Assembly: GCA_947303755.1 (NCBI GenBank)
Contig: CAMYZF010000003.1
Span: 1-41,020 of the forward strand
Origin: an uncultured Erysipelotrichaceae bacterium
GTDB taxonomy: Bacteria > Bacillota_I > Bacilli_A > RFN20 > CAG-826
Reading direction: 5' to 3'
DNA: 41,020 nt
Under the pieces are notes generated by a model. That model searched no databases. It saw nothing but the letters and a program-made list of their open reading frames with translations, and was not told where the DNA came from. Of the stretch, positions 6,675 to 16,136 are shown one piece after another (position 1 is the first letter of the stretch; every line of letters begins with the position of its first letter). Both the position numbers and the translations under genes were made by a program.

Positions 6675-8031
6675 ATTTAATATTTTCCTCTAAAGAAGCA
6701 ACTCCATCGTTATTAACGATCACATGGGTTGCTTTTTTCTTGTTCTCTAGATCGTAATCCTTATTAATAAGTAATGTTTCGTTATAGTTTTTATCACGTT
6801 TTTCTAAACGTTTCTTTCTATTTTCTAAAGAAGAATCGACATAAATTATTTTGTCAGCGAAATCATCTAAGTGAGATTCAAATAGAAGTGGAACTTCCAT
6901 CGCTACTTTCGTTTTTGCTTTTTTAATTCTATTTATAATGACATCACTAACAAGGGGGTGAACATATTTTTCTAAACGTCTCTTTTTATTAGGGTTATTT
7001 AAAAGATACTTTCTTAAATAATCTCTATCGATATCTCCGTTTTTGATAACTAATTCAGGAACAATCTTTCTAATGCCGTCTTGAATTTTTTTATCTTTAT
7101 ATAGTTCGTGAGTGATTACATCGGCATCTAAACATTCATATCCAAGTTTTTCAAAAACATTTAAAACAGCGGATTTGCCTGATCCAATTGGGCCAGTAAT
7201 TGCGATAACTTCTTGGATGGTAGGATTTCTTTGACATTTTGGGCAATATGTTGTGCCGCGACCGCCCACAAAAATCTTGCGTAGATGATGGCCACATCTT
7301 ACACAGGTTCCATCTTTCTTTCCATAGACTTTAAGAGAGACCTGGAAATTACCAGAAACACCTTCTTTTGGATGATAGGATTTAATGGTGCTTCCACCTT
7401 GTTCAATAGCCTTTGTTAAGATTTCTCTTGAGGCTTCAAGGATATGGCTACAATCACAAAGATTTACGGTTTTTGCAGGGGTTTCTGGATGAATTCGACA
7501 TTCAAAAAGCACCTCATCTACATAGATATTCCCTAGTCCTGACATGATGCTTTGGTCCAATAAAGCAGTCTTAATGGGAATAGATTTATTCTTAAAGTGA
7601 TCGAGTAAATATTTAGGATCCTTTAACTTAAATGGATCAGGACCAACTTTTGAAAGTGGTTCTTCTTCCATATATTTGTCCTCTGAACTTACTTTTAAAA
7701 TACCGAATTTACGGACGTCGTTATAGACAAGTGATGTTTTATCGCTAAAAGTTAATGACGCGATATCATGTTTTTGATATTTTTCATCTTTATTTCTTAA
7801 GAAATATTTACCTTCCATTCTTAGATGTGAGATAAGAATCTTTTTATTTGAGAAATGGAAGATGATGAATTTGCCGATTTGTTCAAAGCTTTCGATTTTG
7901 CAATTAATTAAATCATTTAGATTTCCTTCGACATTTTTCGCTCTTAAAACATCTACACTAGTGACAGTTTTTCCAAGTGTGAACTCTTTTAGCGTTTCAA
8001 TAACGGTATGTACTTCTGGAAATTCAGGCAT
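6658..8031 (-). CDS. mutM-coaE: Fused formamidopyrimidine-DNA glycosylase and dephospho-CoA kinase
   Basis: One open frame of 457 codons covers two complete enzymes. Residues 1-274 are MutM, which removes 8-oxoguanine from DNA: MPEFPEV with the catalytic Pro2/Glu3, an H2TH region (about 158-182), and a zinc finger C243-C246-C263-C266. Residues 275-457 are CoaE, the last step of coenzyme A synthesis: P-loop GPIGSGKS (280-287), DAD (303-305 region), HPLV and PLLFE. The QMP-type lid motif of CoaE is replaced by a divergent stretch. The joint has no linker: the kinase begins 8 residues after the last zinc Cys. In Bacillus mutM and coaE are close neighbours after polA. The ATG lies 2 nt after the polA stop, suggesting coupling. 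Confidence 0.93.
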   Translation of the reverse strand: MPEFPEVHTVIETLKEFTLGKTVTSVDVLRAKNVEGNLNDLINCKIESFEQIGKFIIFHFSNKKILISHLRMEGKYFLRNKDEKYQKHDIASLTFSDKTSLVYNDVRKFGILKVSSEDKYMEEEPLSKVGPDPFKLKDPKYLLDHFKNKSIPIKTALLDQSIMSGLGNIYVDEVLFECRIHPETPAKTVNLCDCSHILEASREILTKAIEQGGSTIKSYHPKEGVSGNFQVSLKVYGKKDGTCVRCGHHLRKIFVGGRGTTYCPKCQRNPTIQEVIAITGPIGSGKSAVLNVFEKLGYECLDADVITHELYKDKKIQDGIRKIVPELVIKNGDIDRDYLRKYLLNNPNKKRRLEKYVHPLVSDVIINRIKKAKTKVAMEVPLLFESHLDDFADKIIYVDSSLENRKKRLEKRDKNYNETLLINKDYDLENKKKATHVIVNNDGVASLEENIKSTFCR

Positions 8032-8033
8032 AA

Positions 8034-10628
8034 CTATTTTGCATCATACCAAGTATGACCAAATCCTCCATCAACTTCTAATTTAGTATCGAGTTCCATA
8101 GCGTGTTCCATAATATCCTTAATCAAAGGATAGACAATTTCTTTTTCTTCGCTTGGAACTTTAAACAACAACTCATCGTGAATTTGTAAGATTAATTTTG
8201 TTTTTAGTTTCTTTTCTTTTAGAGCATTATCAACTTTTATCATAGCGATCTTGATTAAGTCAGCGGCCGTTCCTTGAATAGGGGCGTTCATGGCCGCTCT
8301 TCTAGCGAATTCTCTAACTTGATAATTCGAGTCGTGAACCTCTCTGAGATAACGTCTTCTTCCTAATAGAGTTGTGACGTAGCCGTCTTTTACAACATTA
8401 GTGGTAATCTTTTGGAAATATTTAGCGATTTCTGGGTAGGCATCATAAAATGATGAAATGATCGATTTCGCATCTTTTACAGAGACACCAATTTGTTCAG
8501 AAAGACCCCAATCAGAGATACCATAAATAATTCCAAAGTTAACAGCTTTCGCTCTTCTTCTTAAATCTGGTGTTGGATTTTCAACATGGAAAACGTTAGC
8601 AGCGGTGGCCGCGTGAATATCTTCTCCAGAGGCAAATACATCTTGAAGCTTTTTACAATTAGACAAGCTAGCAAGAATTCTTAATTCAATTTGCGAATAG
8701 TCTAATGAAAGAATCGAATAATTATCATCTTTGTAATAGAAAGCTTTACGAATTAGTTTTCCCTCTTCGTCTCTAACGGAAATATTTTGTAAGTTTGGTT
8801 CACTTGAAGAAAGTCTTCCAGTTTGCGTTAAGGCTTGATTAAAGATCGCGTGAATCTTTCCATCTCCATAAATATGAGATGATAAACCAGTAACGTAGGT
8901 TGAAAGAAGTTTTGAATATTTTCTATATAATAGAATTTCGGAAACAATTGGATGTTTATTTACTAAAAGTTTTAAAGCGTCAACGGATGTGGTGGTTTTC
9001 TTTCCATCGGATAAACCTAATTTGTTATATAAGATTTCACCGACTTGTTTTGGAGAATCAATATTAAACTCTTCTCCTGCTAAAGAATATATTCTTTCTT
9101 TAATTTGATTAAGCTGAACTTTGAAGTTTTCACCCATTTTTTCTAAGACTTCAACATCTAACGGAAAACCTTCAATTTCCATATCTGCTAAAACACTTGC
9201 GAGAGGGATTTCAACTTCTTGATAAAGTTTTAAGCATTCCAAAGCATCTAAGTCTGAAAGTGCTTTGTTAGCGAACTTATAAGAATAGTAAGCAATCTTA
9301 CACGCTCTTTCAGGATTCGAATTATCAAATAGTGAAAGCGAATCATCTTTCTTAGAAGCGATATTTGCGCCAAAGAAATGCATAACTGAATCAACATTAT
9401 TAACTAGGGTAGAATCGAGAAGATAGGCCGCTAATAAGGCGTCAAAATATAAACCGCTAATTTCGATGCTTTTATGATGCAAGGCAACTTTGATTGCCTT
9501 ATAGTCGTAGCAATATTTTTTTATGCTAGAATCTTTCAAAATTTCCAGCAATTCCTGGTTATCTTTGAATTTTTCTTCGCGAATATAGAATAGTTGGTTG
9601 TTAATTTTTAATCCCATTCCATAGACGACAGCGTCATTATAATTACCTGGTTCAATATCTAAAGCAATCGCAATTTCAGTTGGTTTATTTTTAATCTCGA
9701 GTTTGCTAACTTCGTCAAATTCAATTTCTATATCTTCACTATCTTTTTTAAGAGTAGTTGGAAGTCTATTTATAAATTGTTTTAATTCGTATTTATTGCA
9801 GAAAGCGTTGATCTTATTGAAATCATATCCTTCATAAACAAGATCTTGAGAGGTGAATGGCAAATCAACGTTGGTCAAGATTTTCGCCATTTCATAGCAG
9901 TGTCTTCCTAATTCAGCATTTTCGACGATTGATTCACCAACTTTTGATTTCATAGTTTTGGCGGCTTCAACAATCGCTTCAAATGATCCGTATTCTTGAA
10001 TCAGTTTAACTGCGGTTTTATCACCAACGCCAGGAATTCCTTGGAGGTTATCACTAGCGTCGCCTCTTAAACCTTTGTAATCAATAATTTGAAGTGGTTG
10101 AAAACCATATAATTCTGGCATTGTTTTTTCATTCATAACTACAATGTTAGACATGCCGGTTTTTAAAATATGAATTGAGATATTTTTCTCAATTAATTGC
10201 AAGAAATCACGGTCTGATGTATAGACGATAACTTCGAAATTATCTTTAGCGAGCATCTTTGATGCTGTGCCGCATATATCATCTGCTTCAAAGCCTTCTT
10301 TCTCAAATGTAAAGATATCTAAAGAATGAAGTAATTCTCTAACGATTGGCATTTGAATTTTTAATTCTTCAGGCGCTGGTTTACGATTTGCTTTGTAAGT
10401 CTCATCTTCTTTATGTCTAAATGTTGCTTTTCCTGTATCGAAGCCAACGAATAAAGCGTCACCTTCTTTTAGGCTATGGAGTACTTTGTTAAGCATATTT
10501 GAAAATGCAAAAACAGCATTGGTAGGAGTGCCGTCTTTGGTTCTCATGATTTCGTTTCCACCATATGCGGTGGCGTAATATGCTCTAAAGAGCAAAGAGT
10601 TACCATCAATAATATATGCTTTATTCAT
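8034..10628 (-). CDS. polA: DNA polymerase I
   Basis: Fills gaps, removes RNA primers and serves repair. Three regions are seen in 864 residues: an N-terminal 5' nuclease (MNKAYIIDGNSLLFRAYY, EADDICGT, DYKGLRGDASDNLQGIPGVG), a central 3'-5' exonuclease-like domain, and a polymerase domain with LDYSQIELRILA (motif A), RRAKAVNFGIIYGIS (motif B) and QIHDELLFKV (motif C). In the exonuclease part a DxE remains (ALDIEPGN), but the later acidic positions, including the YxxxD motif, appear lost, so proofreading is probably absent, as in Bacillus Pol I. The start overlaps the dnaE end by 8 nt and mutM-coaE follows after 2 nt: one operon dnaE-polA-mutM::coaE. Confidence 0.96.
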   Translation of the reverse strand: MNKAYIIDGNSLLFRAYYATAYGGNEIMRTKDGTPTNAVFAFSNMLNKVLHSLKEGDALFVGFDTGKATFRHKEDETYKANRKPAPEELKIQMPIVRELLHSLDIFTFEKEGFEADDICGTASKMLAKDNFEVIVYTSDRDFLQLIEKNISIHILKTGMSNIVVMNEKTMPELYGFQPLQIIDYKGLRGDASDNLQGIPGVGDKTAVKLIQEYGSFEAIVEAAKTMKSKVGESIVENAELGRHCYEMAKILTNVDLPFTSQDLVYEGYDFNKINAFCNKYELKQFINRLPTTLKKDSEDIEIEFDEVSKLEIKNKPTEIAIALDIEPGNYNDAVVYGMGLKINNQLFYIREEKFKDNQELLEILKDSSIKKYCYDYKAIKVALHHKSIEISGLYFDALLAAYLLDSTLVNNVDSVMHFFGANIASKKDDSLSLFDNSNPERACKIAYYSYKFANKALSDLDALECLKLYQEVEIPLASVLADMEIEGFPLDVEVLEKMGENFKVQLNQIKERIYSLAGEEFNIDSPKQVGEILYNKLGLSDGKKTTTSVDALKLLVNKHPIVSEILLYRKYSKLLSTYVTGLSSHIYGDGKIHAIFNQALTQTGRLSSSEPNLQNISVRDEEGKLIRKAFYYKDDNYSILSLDYSQIELRILASLSNCKKLQDVFASGEDIHAATAANVFHVENPTPDLRRRAKAVNFGIIYGISDWGLSEQIGVSVKDAKSIISSFYDAYPEIAKYFQKITTNVVKDGYVTTLLGRRRYLREVHDSNYQVREFARRAAMNAPIQGTAADLIKIAMIKVDNALKEKKLKTKLILQIHDELLFKVPSEEKEIVYPLIKDIMEHAMELDTKLEVDGGFGHTWYDAK

Positions 10629-13600
10629 TTACTAACTCCTTTATATCTTTAACAAGGGTAACGCTAAATTCACCTTTTCTATTTTTGTAGCCATCAATAA
10701 CCACAATGTGATTTTTCTTAAGGGCTTTAGCGGATTTCAAATATGTTTCAGGGAATAAAACTAATTCGATTTCACTAGTTTCATCATAAACGCTTATAAA
10801 GGCCATCGCCTGATTCTTTTTGGTAACAGTCTTACGAATGTTTTTAATGATTGCGAATACTTTAACATCACCCGTTGAATCATCAATTTCTTCAATCTTT
10901 ATAGCTTTACTATCTTTGATTTCTTTTTTGTATTTCTCTAGTGGAGAACCAGAGACCATTAAACCTAATGCTTGGAACTCTTTATCGAGGTTTTCAATTA
11001 AATCATCATTAACGCGTTTAAATTCTGGTTTTGGATATAGGTTTGGATCAAAGGCTAATAAGCCCTGATCATCTAAGGCAAAAGAAGCAAATATCAATGC
11101 GCTTGAAACATTTAATCTAAGCGATGCTCTTGATGATTCTAAAGAATCAAAGCCACCAGCATCAATGATATTCATTAAAGTAACGTTAGACAATTTGTGT
11201 TGTCCCATACGAATGACAAAATCAAACAAGTCATCGAATTTCTTTTTGTTTCTTTCTTCAATAATTTGTGAAGCGATTGTGGAGGAAACACCCTTGATAG
11301 AAGTAAGTGGGAATAATATTTCGTTATTTCTGATTTTAAAGTAGGTATCCGATTCATTTATATCTGGGCAAACAATCTTAATTTTTGCCTTTTTCATTTC
11401 CGCGATTGTGTTGTTGAATTCGTTAGTTGATGCATTCGAAAGAATAGAAGCATAGAACTCAAGAGGATAATGCGCTTTTAAATATGCCATTCTCGCAGAG
11501 AATATCGCATAAACAAAAGCATGTGAACGGTTGAAACCATAGTTAGCAAATTTATAGATAAGTTGATAAACTTCTTCGGCTTCTTTTGGATTAATTCCTT
11601 GCTTGATCGAGCCATCAATAAAGCTTTTCTTTAAGGAAACCATCTTTGAGGAATCTTTCTTTGATACCGCTCTTCTAAAGATATCTGCTTGGGCTAATGA
11701 GAAACCAGCCATCTTTGATGCGATTTGCATAATCTGCTCTTGATAGACGATTTGTCCATAGGTTGGCGCTAAGATTTCTTCTAAGATTTTGGAGACATAT
11801 TGAATCTTTGCACCAGTATTTTTGTATTTCGCGTATTCTTTGATTTGATCCATTGGACCAGGTCTAAATAATGCAAGAATAGCAACAACATCTTCAAAGT
11901 TTTTAATTTTGACAGTTTTAATCGCATTTCTCATGCCAGCCGATTCAAGTTGGAATATACCCATCGTTTTTGCGCTGGCGATAATCTTAATTGCATCTTC
12001 ATCATCATAAGGAATATCTTCTTGTTTGAGGTTGATTCCTTTTGCTTTTAACAGAGTTAAACAATCTTCAACAATTGTGAGGTTTCGTAACGCTAAAATG
12101 TCCATCTTTAAGAAGCCTTGTTCTTCAAGATAGTCTTTTTCAAATTGTTCAACATAGCCTCCATCAAAAGCAGGTGAAAGTGGTATCGCTGTTTCAAGTG
12201 AATCAGCATTTAAGACAATACCTACAGCGTGCAAACTTGCTTGTCTTGGTAAGCCTTCGATTTTTGAAGCAAGTGAAACGATTTCTAAATAATATTTATC
12301 ATCGTTTACTAACGATCTAAAGTTAGCGTTCGTTTTGTATATTTCACGTAGTGAAAGTTTGTCTTCTCTATCCTCTTTGATTAAACGAGTGAACAATTCG
12401 ATATCGCGCTTTTCATAGCCAAAGATTTTGCCAACATCATTTAAGGCTTGTTTAGCGCCAATCTTTTGAATAGCCATAATACGAGCGACTCTTTCGCTTC
12501 CATATTTTTCACGGATATAAGAAACGACATCTTCTCGTTTAACATCGGAGAAGTCGACGTCGATATCTGGCATTGTTTGACGATGTTCGTTTAAGAAACG
12601 TTCAAATAACAAGTTGTGTTCAATTGGATCTGGTACAGTGATTCCCAAGGAATAGGAAACTAACGAACCTGCTGCAGAGCCTCGACCTGGACCGACAGAT
12701 ATATCATTCTTTTTCGCATAGTTAACATAGTCATGAACGATTAAGAAATAATCACTGTAACCCATTTTCTTAATTATATTAAGTTCGTAATCCAATCTAT
12801 CGAGATATTCTTGTGATGTTTTGTTTAGTTTATTTAAGCCATCTAACGCTAGCTTTCTAAGATAATCATCACTAGATAAACCTAAATCATTTTGATATTG
12901 GATTAACTTACCGCGATTCGATAAGAATTCGAATTTAACATAGTTAGCAATCTTATTAGCAAGTTCAATTTCTTCTTTTGTGTATAGTTTTTGAATAGTT
13001 TCTTCGCTTAGAAGGTATTCATTACCAGAACATTTCTTTTCGGTTAAAACTTCTTTGGATTCAACGGCTTCCATCATCTTTAAGATAATGGCATCATCTT
13101 TATTCGCATATTTAACCATTGGGAACGCTACACATTTGTAGTGGTGATTGTCGGCGAATTCGCGCATAAAGTTGACATAGTCAATTTCGCCATTAACTTC
13201 CATACCAAAGAAGAAATATTTAATTCCATTAGTTAGTTTAACCATTTTCTTTGCCAAAGAATCAGGTTCAGAAATATAAACTTTCTTTAAAGCGTCGTTT
13301 TGAATTGGAAGAATAACAACTAATCCATCATTATGTTCTTTTAAAACGCTGAGTTTGAGATTGTTTCTTGAATATTCGTAATTTAGTTTAAGAAGATTTC
13401 GATAGCCTGCTTCATTTAAGACGATGAAAGTGAATAACAAATTATCAAAATAAAAATCTTCGCCGACAATTGGCTTGATGTTTGTTTTTTGACAAGCGTG
13501 AACAAAAGATGGTACACCACTTAATGTTTGATAGTCAGTTATAGCGGTCGCAGTGCAACCAAGTTTCTTTGCACGTTCAACATACTGGTCAACTTTTAAA

Positions 13601-13653
13601 CCAGATTTCTCAAATGAGTAGCCTGAATAAACGTGTAAAAACGGGAATGACAT
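10621..13653 (-). CDS. dnaE: DNA polymerase III alpha subunit, DnaE type
   Basis: A replicative C-family polymerase of 1010 residues. In Firmicutes with two replicases, DnaE extends RNA primers before PolC takes over; whether a polC exists lies outside this window. It shows a PHP domain (LHVYSGYS, ITDYQTLSG) with few metal-binding His, GPGRGSAAGS (321-330), catalytic PDIDVDF (362-368), SLHAVGIV, a helix-hairpin-helix region and a C-terminal OB fold (about residues 905-1000). Its C-terminus is shorter than the E. coli protein, as in Bacillus DnaE. No ribosome binding site precedes the ATG; instead a TAAAAT lies 6 nt upstream, which suggests a leaderless mRNA. It overlaps polA by 8 nt. Confidence 0.95.
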   Translation of the reverse strand: MSFPFLHVYSGYSFEKSGLKVDQYVERAKKLGCTATAITDYQTLSGVPSFVHACQKTNIKPIVGEDFYFDNLLFTFIVLNEAGYRNLLKLNYEYSRNNLKLSVLKEHNDGLVVILPIQNDALKKVYISEPDSLAKKMVKLTNGIKYFFFGMEVNGEIDYVNFMREFADNHHYKCVAFPMVKYANKDDAIILKMMEAVESKEVLTEKKCSGNEYLLSEETIQKLYTKEEIELANKIANYVKFEFLSNRGKLIQYQNDLGLSSDDYLRKLALDGLNKLNKTSQEYLDRLDYELNIIKKMGYSDYFLIVHDYVNYAKKNDISVGPGRGSAAGSLVSYSLGITVPDPIEHNLLFERFLNEHRQTMPDIDVDFSDVKREDVVSYIREKYGSERVARIMAIQKIGAKQALNDVGKIFGYEKRDIELFTRLIKEDREDKLSLREIYKTNANFRSLVNDDKYYLEIVSLASKIEGLPRQASLHAVGIVLNADSLETAIPLSPAFDGGYVEQFEKDYLEEQGFLKMDILALRNLTIVEDCLTLLKAKGINLKQEDIPYDDEDAIKIIASAKTMGIFQLESAGMRNAIKTVKIKNFEDVVAILALFRPGPMDQIKEYAKYKNTGAKIQYVSKILEEILAPTYGQIVYQEQIMQIASKMAGFSLAQADIFRRAVSKKDSSKMVSLKKSFIDGSIKQGINPKEAEEVYQLIYKFANYGFNRSHAFVYAIFSARMAYLKAHYPLEFYASILSNASTNEFNNTIAEMKKAKIKIVCPDINESDTYFKIRNNEILFPLTSIKGVSSTIASQIIEERNKKKFDDLFDFVIRMGQHKLSNVTLMNIIDAGGFDSLESSRASLRLNVSSALIFASFALDDQGLLAFDPNLYPKPEFKRVNDDLIENLDKEFQALGLMVSGSPLEKYKKEIKDSKAIKIEEIDDSTGDVKVFAIIKNIRKTVTKKNQAMAFISVYDETSEIELVLFPETYLKSAKALKKNHIVVIDGYKNRKGEFSVTLVKDIKELVNE

Positions 13654-13659
13654 ACTGAT

Positions 13660-13688
13660 ATTTTATCAATTTTAGCTATTTCTATAAA
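13660..13688 (-). promoter_or_regulatory. Putative promoter of dnaE, leaderless layout
   Basis: TTTATA (13688-13683), a 17-nt spacer and TAAAAT (13665-13660) on the minus strand. The -10-like box ends 6 nt before the dnaE ATG, so transcription would begin at or next to the start codon. No ribosome binding site is present. It lies just after the nrnA-side terminator. Confidence 0.5.
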
Positions 13689-13689
13689 G

Positions 13690-13720
13690 AAAAAAGGTAT
13701 CAAATTTTGAAACCTTTTTT
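13690..13720. terminator. Terminator after ackA-nrnA
   Basis: AAAAAAGGT and ACCTTTTTT arms with a TCA/TGA inner pair and one A-A mismatch. The A-run and T-run make it work in either direction; here it ends the ackA-nrnA transcript and separates it from dnaE. Confidence 0.75.
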
Positions 13721-13815
13721 AATATTGAAATATCTTTGATTTTCGAGCGTTAATTTTTGGTTTGTATTAAACTTGTCTAAATTAGCAACTTATCCAGGAT
13801 TTGCCGGAGATATTG

Positions 13816-14799
13816 CTATTTAAACATCGCATCTAAATCATCCAATAAGCTCTTTAATTCGTCGAGGTTTTTAAGCTTCAAACCACTGGCTTGAGCATGA
13901 CCTCCTCCATTATATTTTTCGGCGATATGAGAGATATCGATTCCACCTGATCTTAGCGAAACCCTCCAGTTACCTTTCTTAACGTCTTCAGTAACACTTA
14001 ACCAAGCGTTGATGCCGTCAAGATGAGCGAATAAGTTAACATTATCCTTTCCTCTAATAGCTGGAAGATTGAATCTTTTGAGGGTTGCATCATCCAAAAT
14101 GTAATAAGCGACGCCATGTGGAGTGATTTGATAATGTCTAAGAATATAACCAGTAACTTCGAGGTCTTCTAGTTTTTGGTTATACATATCAGCGTAGATT
14201 TCAGTTATGTTGATACCGCATTCTAGTAATTTTTGAGCAATATAGAAGGTGTGAGTTGTGGTGGAACCGTATAAGAAACGGCCAGAATCGCCAACTATTG
14301 CTTTGTATAGATTTGTTGCGCATTCTTTACCTACTTTGTATTTCTTTGGGAAAGAGAAGAACATATTAGCGATCAACTCACCCGCCGCGGCCATCGATTC
14401 ATCAACTATAGATAAATCTCCGAATGGTTCAACTTCTGGATGGTGATCAATTTTGATTAAGAAATCGGCTTTATCGGCTCTTTCATCACAAATTCTATCT
14501 AAATTAGATAGGTCAAGAACAATTCCAAGGAATGGATGATTAAACCATTCGTCAGGAATTTCTTCCATTTTGACGAAGCATTGTCCAGTTAGTGTGACAT
14601 GATTATCGCCGACATAAACAACACTTTTGTTTGGAAAATTATCTTTGATGAAATGGACAAAACCCATTTGGGAGCCTAACGCATCATAGTCAGGATGATC
14701 GTGTCTAAAAATGGCGATGCGGTCATATTCTTTGATTTTTGCTAGAACTTCACCGTATTTATGTTCGTAGGTTTGATTTCTTTCTTCTAATATATTCAT
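13816..14799 (-). CDS. nrnA: DHH-family phosphoesterase, NrnA-like oligoribonuclease / pAp phosphatase
   Basis: In Firmicutes, NrnA degrades very short RNAs and removes the 3' phosphate of pAp. The 327-residue protein has HDHPDYDALGS (motif I, about 33-43), VLDLSNLDR (motif II), IDHHPEVE (the DHH motif) and a C-terminal DHHA1 domain with GGGHAQASG for substrate binding. I start at ATG 14799, 1 nt after the ackA stop; a longer in-frame reading would only add residues inside ackA. No good ribosome binding site is visible, so translation is probably coupled to ackA. In Bacillus the homologue also lies next to dnaE. Family assignment is firm; exact substrate is inferred. Confidence 0.87.
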   Translation of the reverse strand: MNILEERNQTYEHKYGEVLAKIKEYDRIAIFRHDHPDYDALGSQMGFVHFIKDNFPNKSVVYVGDNHVTLTGQCFVKMEEIPDEWFNHPFLGIVLDLSNLDRICDERADKADFLIKIDHHPEVEPFGDLSIVDESMAAAGELIANMFFSFPKKYKVGKECATNLYKAIVGDSGRFLYGSTTTHTFYIAQKLLECGINITEIYADMYNQKLEDLEVTGYILRHYQITPHGVAYYILDDATLKRFNLPAIRGKDNVNLFAHLDGINAWLSVTEDVKKGNWRVSLRSGGIDISHIAEKYNGGGHAQASGLKLKNLDELKSLLDDLDAMFK

Positions 14800-14800
14800 T

Positions 14801-15997
14801 TTATTTTTTAAGGTAATAAGCGTAAGTGTCGCGAGCAATCATTACTTCTTCATCAGTTGGAATTACGACAACTTTGATCTTGGAATCAGGTGTTGATAAC
14901 ACAACTTCTTCTCCGCGTTTTGAGGCATTGAGTTTCTTATCGATTTTGATGCCTAACGCTGGAGCGATTTCATCACAAACTTGCTCTCTGGTGAGGGTGG
15001 AATTTTCACCGATTCCAGCGGAAAAAATGATTAAATCTGCGCCGCCTAAACGGACAAAATATTGACCGATAAAATCAGCGATACGTCTAATAAATAGGCG
15101 ATTAGCAAGAATTGCTCTCTTGTTTCCTTCAGAACATGCTTTTAAAACATCTCTGGAGTCATTAGAGATTCCGGAGACACCGAGGAAGCCTGATTGTTTG
15201 TTAAAAATTTGATACATTTCTTCGACTGATTTTCCAGTACATTTGCAGAGGTAATTCATGACCGATGGATCTAAGTCACCAGTTCTTGTTCCCATCATGA
15301 TACCACCGAGTGGAGTTAAACCCATTGAGGTAGCGATACATTTTCCATCTTTAACAGCGGTGATGGAAGCGCCAGAACCGATATGGCAAACAATCATTCT
15401 TGGATGTTCGATGCCTTTAACGTATTTAAGACCAACTTGTGATAAGTATTTGTGAGATGTGCCATGCGCACCATATCTTCTACAATCATATTTTTCAGAA
15501 TATTCATATGGAATTGGGAAGAGATAGTCTTCTTCAGACATTGTCTGATGGAAGGCTGTATCAAAGACAGCAACATTAACTGAATCTGGAAGAATCTTCT
15601 TGAACGCTCTAAAGCCAACTAAGTGAGCTTTGTTGTGAAGCGGTGCAAGTGGAATCAAAGATTCAATCTTATCTTCTGTGTCTTTATTAAATAATTCAGA
15701 CTTAGAGAAATACTTACCACCTTGAACGATGCGGTGACCACAGGCAACAATTTCATCCATTGATTTGACTATGCCTTTATCAATGAGAGCTTTCACTAAT
15801 AATTCGACCGCTGCAGCGTGATCTAATATTGGAAGGACTGTTTTTTCTTCTTGTCCATTCCATTTGATACCAAATATTGCGTCTTCATGACCAATACGTT
15901 CTGCGTTTCCAGAACAAAGAACCTTTTCTTCTGGCATTTCATAAAGCTTGAATTTTAAGCTTGATGAACCAGCGTTAACTGCCATTACTTTTGCCAT
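14801..15997 (-). CDS. ackA: Acetate kinase
   Basis: Interconverts acetyl phosphate plus ADP and acetate plus ATP, giving ATP in fermentation. The 398 residues match the family length. Motifs seen: VNAGSSSLKFKLYE at the N-terminus (phosphate-binding fold), RIVQGGKYF, YGAHGTSHKY, MGTRTGDLDPSVM and a C-terminal FSAGIGENS. The ATG follows a GAGGT ribosome binding site and a strong promoter (16049-16021). No pta is adjacent. nrnA is cotranscribed 1 nt downstream. Nothing looks unusual in the protein. Confidence 0.97.
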   Translation of the reverse strand: MAKVMAVNAGSSSLKFKLYEMPEEKVLCSGNAERIGHEDAIFGIKWNGQEEKTVLPILDHAAAVELLVKALIDKGIVKSMDEIVACGHRIVQGGKYFSKSELFNKDTEDKIESLIPLAPLHNKAHLVGFRAFKKILPDSVNVAVFDTAFHQTMSEEDYLFPIPYEYSEKYDCRRYGAHGTSHKYLSQVGLKYVKGIEHPRMIVCHIGSGASITAVKDGKCIATSMGLTPLGGIMMGTRTGDLDPSVMNYLCKCTGKSVEEMYQIFNKQSGFLGVSGISNDSRDVLKACSEGNKRAILANRLFIRRIADFIGQYFVRLGGADLIIFSAGIGENSTLTREQVCDEIAPALGIKIDKKLNASKRGEEVVLSTPDSKIKVVVIPTDEEVMIARDTYAYYLKK

Positions 15998-16020
15998 ATT
16001 AAAACCTCTTTTCGTTAAGA

Positions 16021-16049
16021 ATTATAGTAAAACACATCGATATTTTCAA
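16021..16049 (-). promoter_or_regulatory. Promoter of ackA-nrnA
   Basis: TTGAAA (16049-16044), a 17-nt spacer and a perfect TATAAT (16026-16021) on the minus strand, followed by a short leader with GAGGT before the ackA ATG. Confidence 0.85.
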
Positions 16050-16087
16050 TATAATTGAATAACTAATTAGTAAACCGGTTTCATACA

Positions 16088-16136
16088 CATAAGTGCGCTT
16101 ACGTATAAAAATTGTGTTAAAATGTTTGCACTTATG
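16088..16136. repeat. 9-bp inverted repeat spanning the glgB promoter and start
   Basis: CATAAGTGC (16088-16096) and GCACTTATG (16128-16136) are perfect inverted copies with centres 40 bp apart. Between them lies TAAAAT (16118-16123), a possible -10 box. The right arm contains the probable glgB ATG (16134). It could be a paired operator or a hairpin that covers the start codon. Confidence 0.6.
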
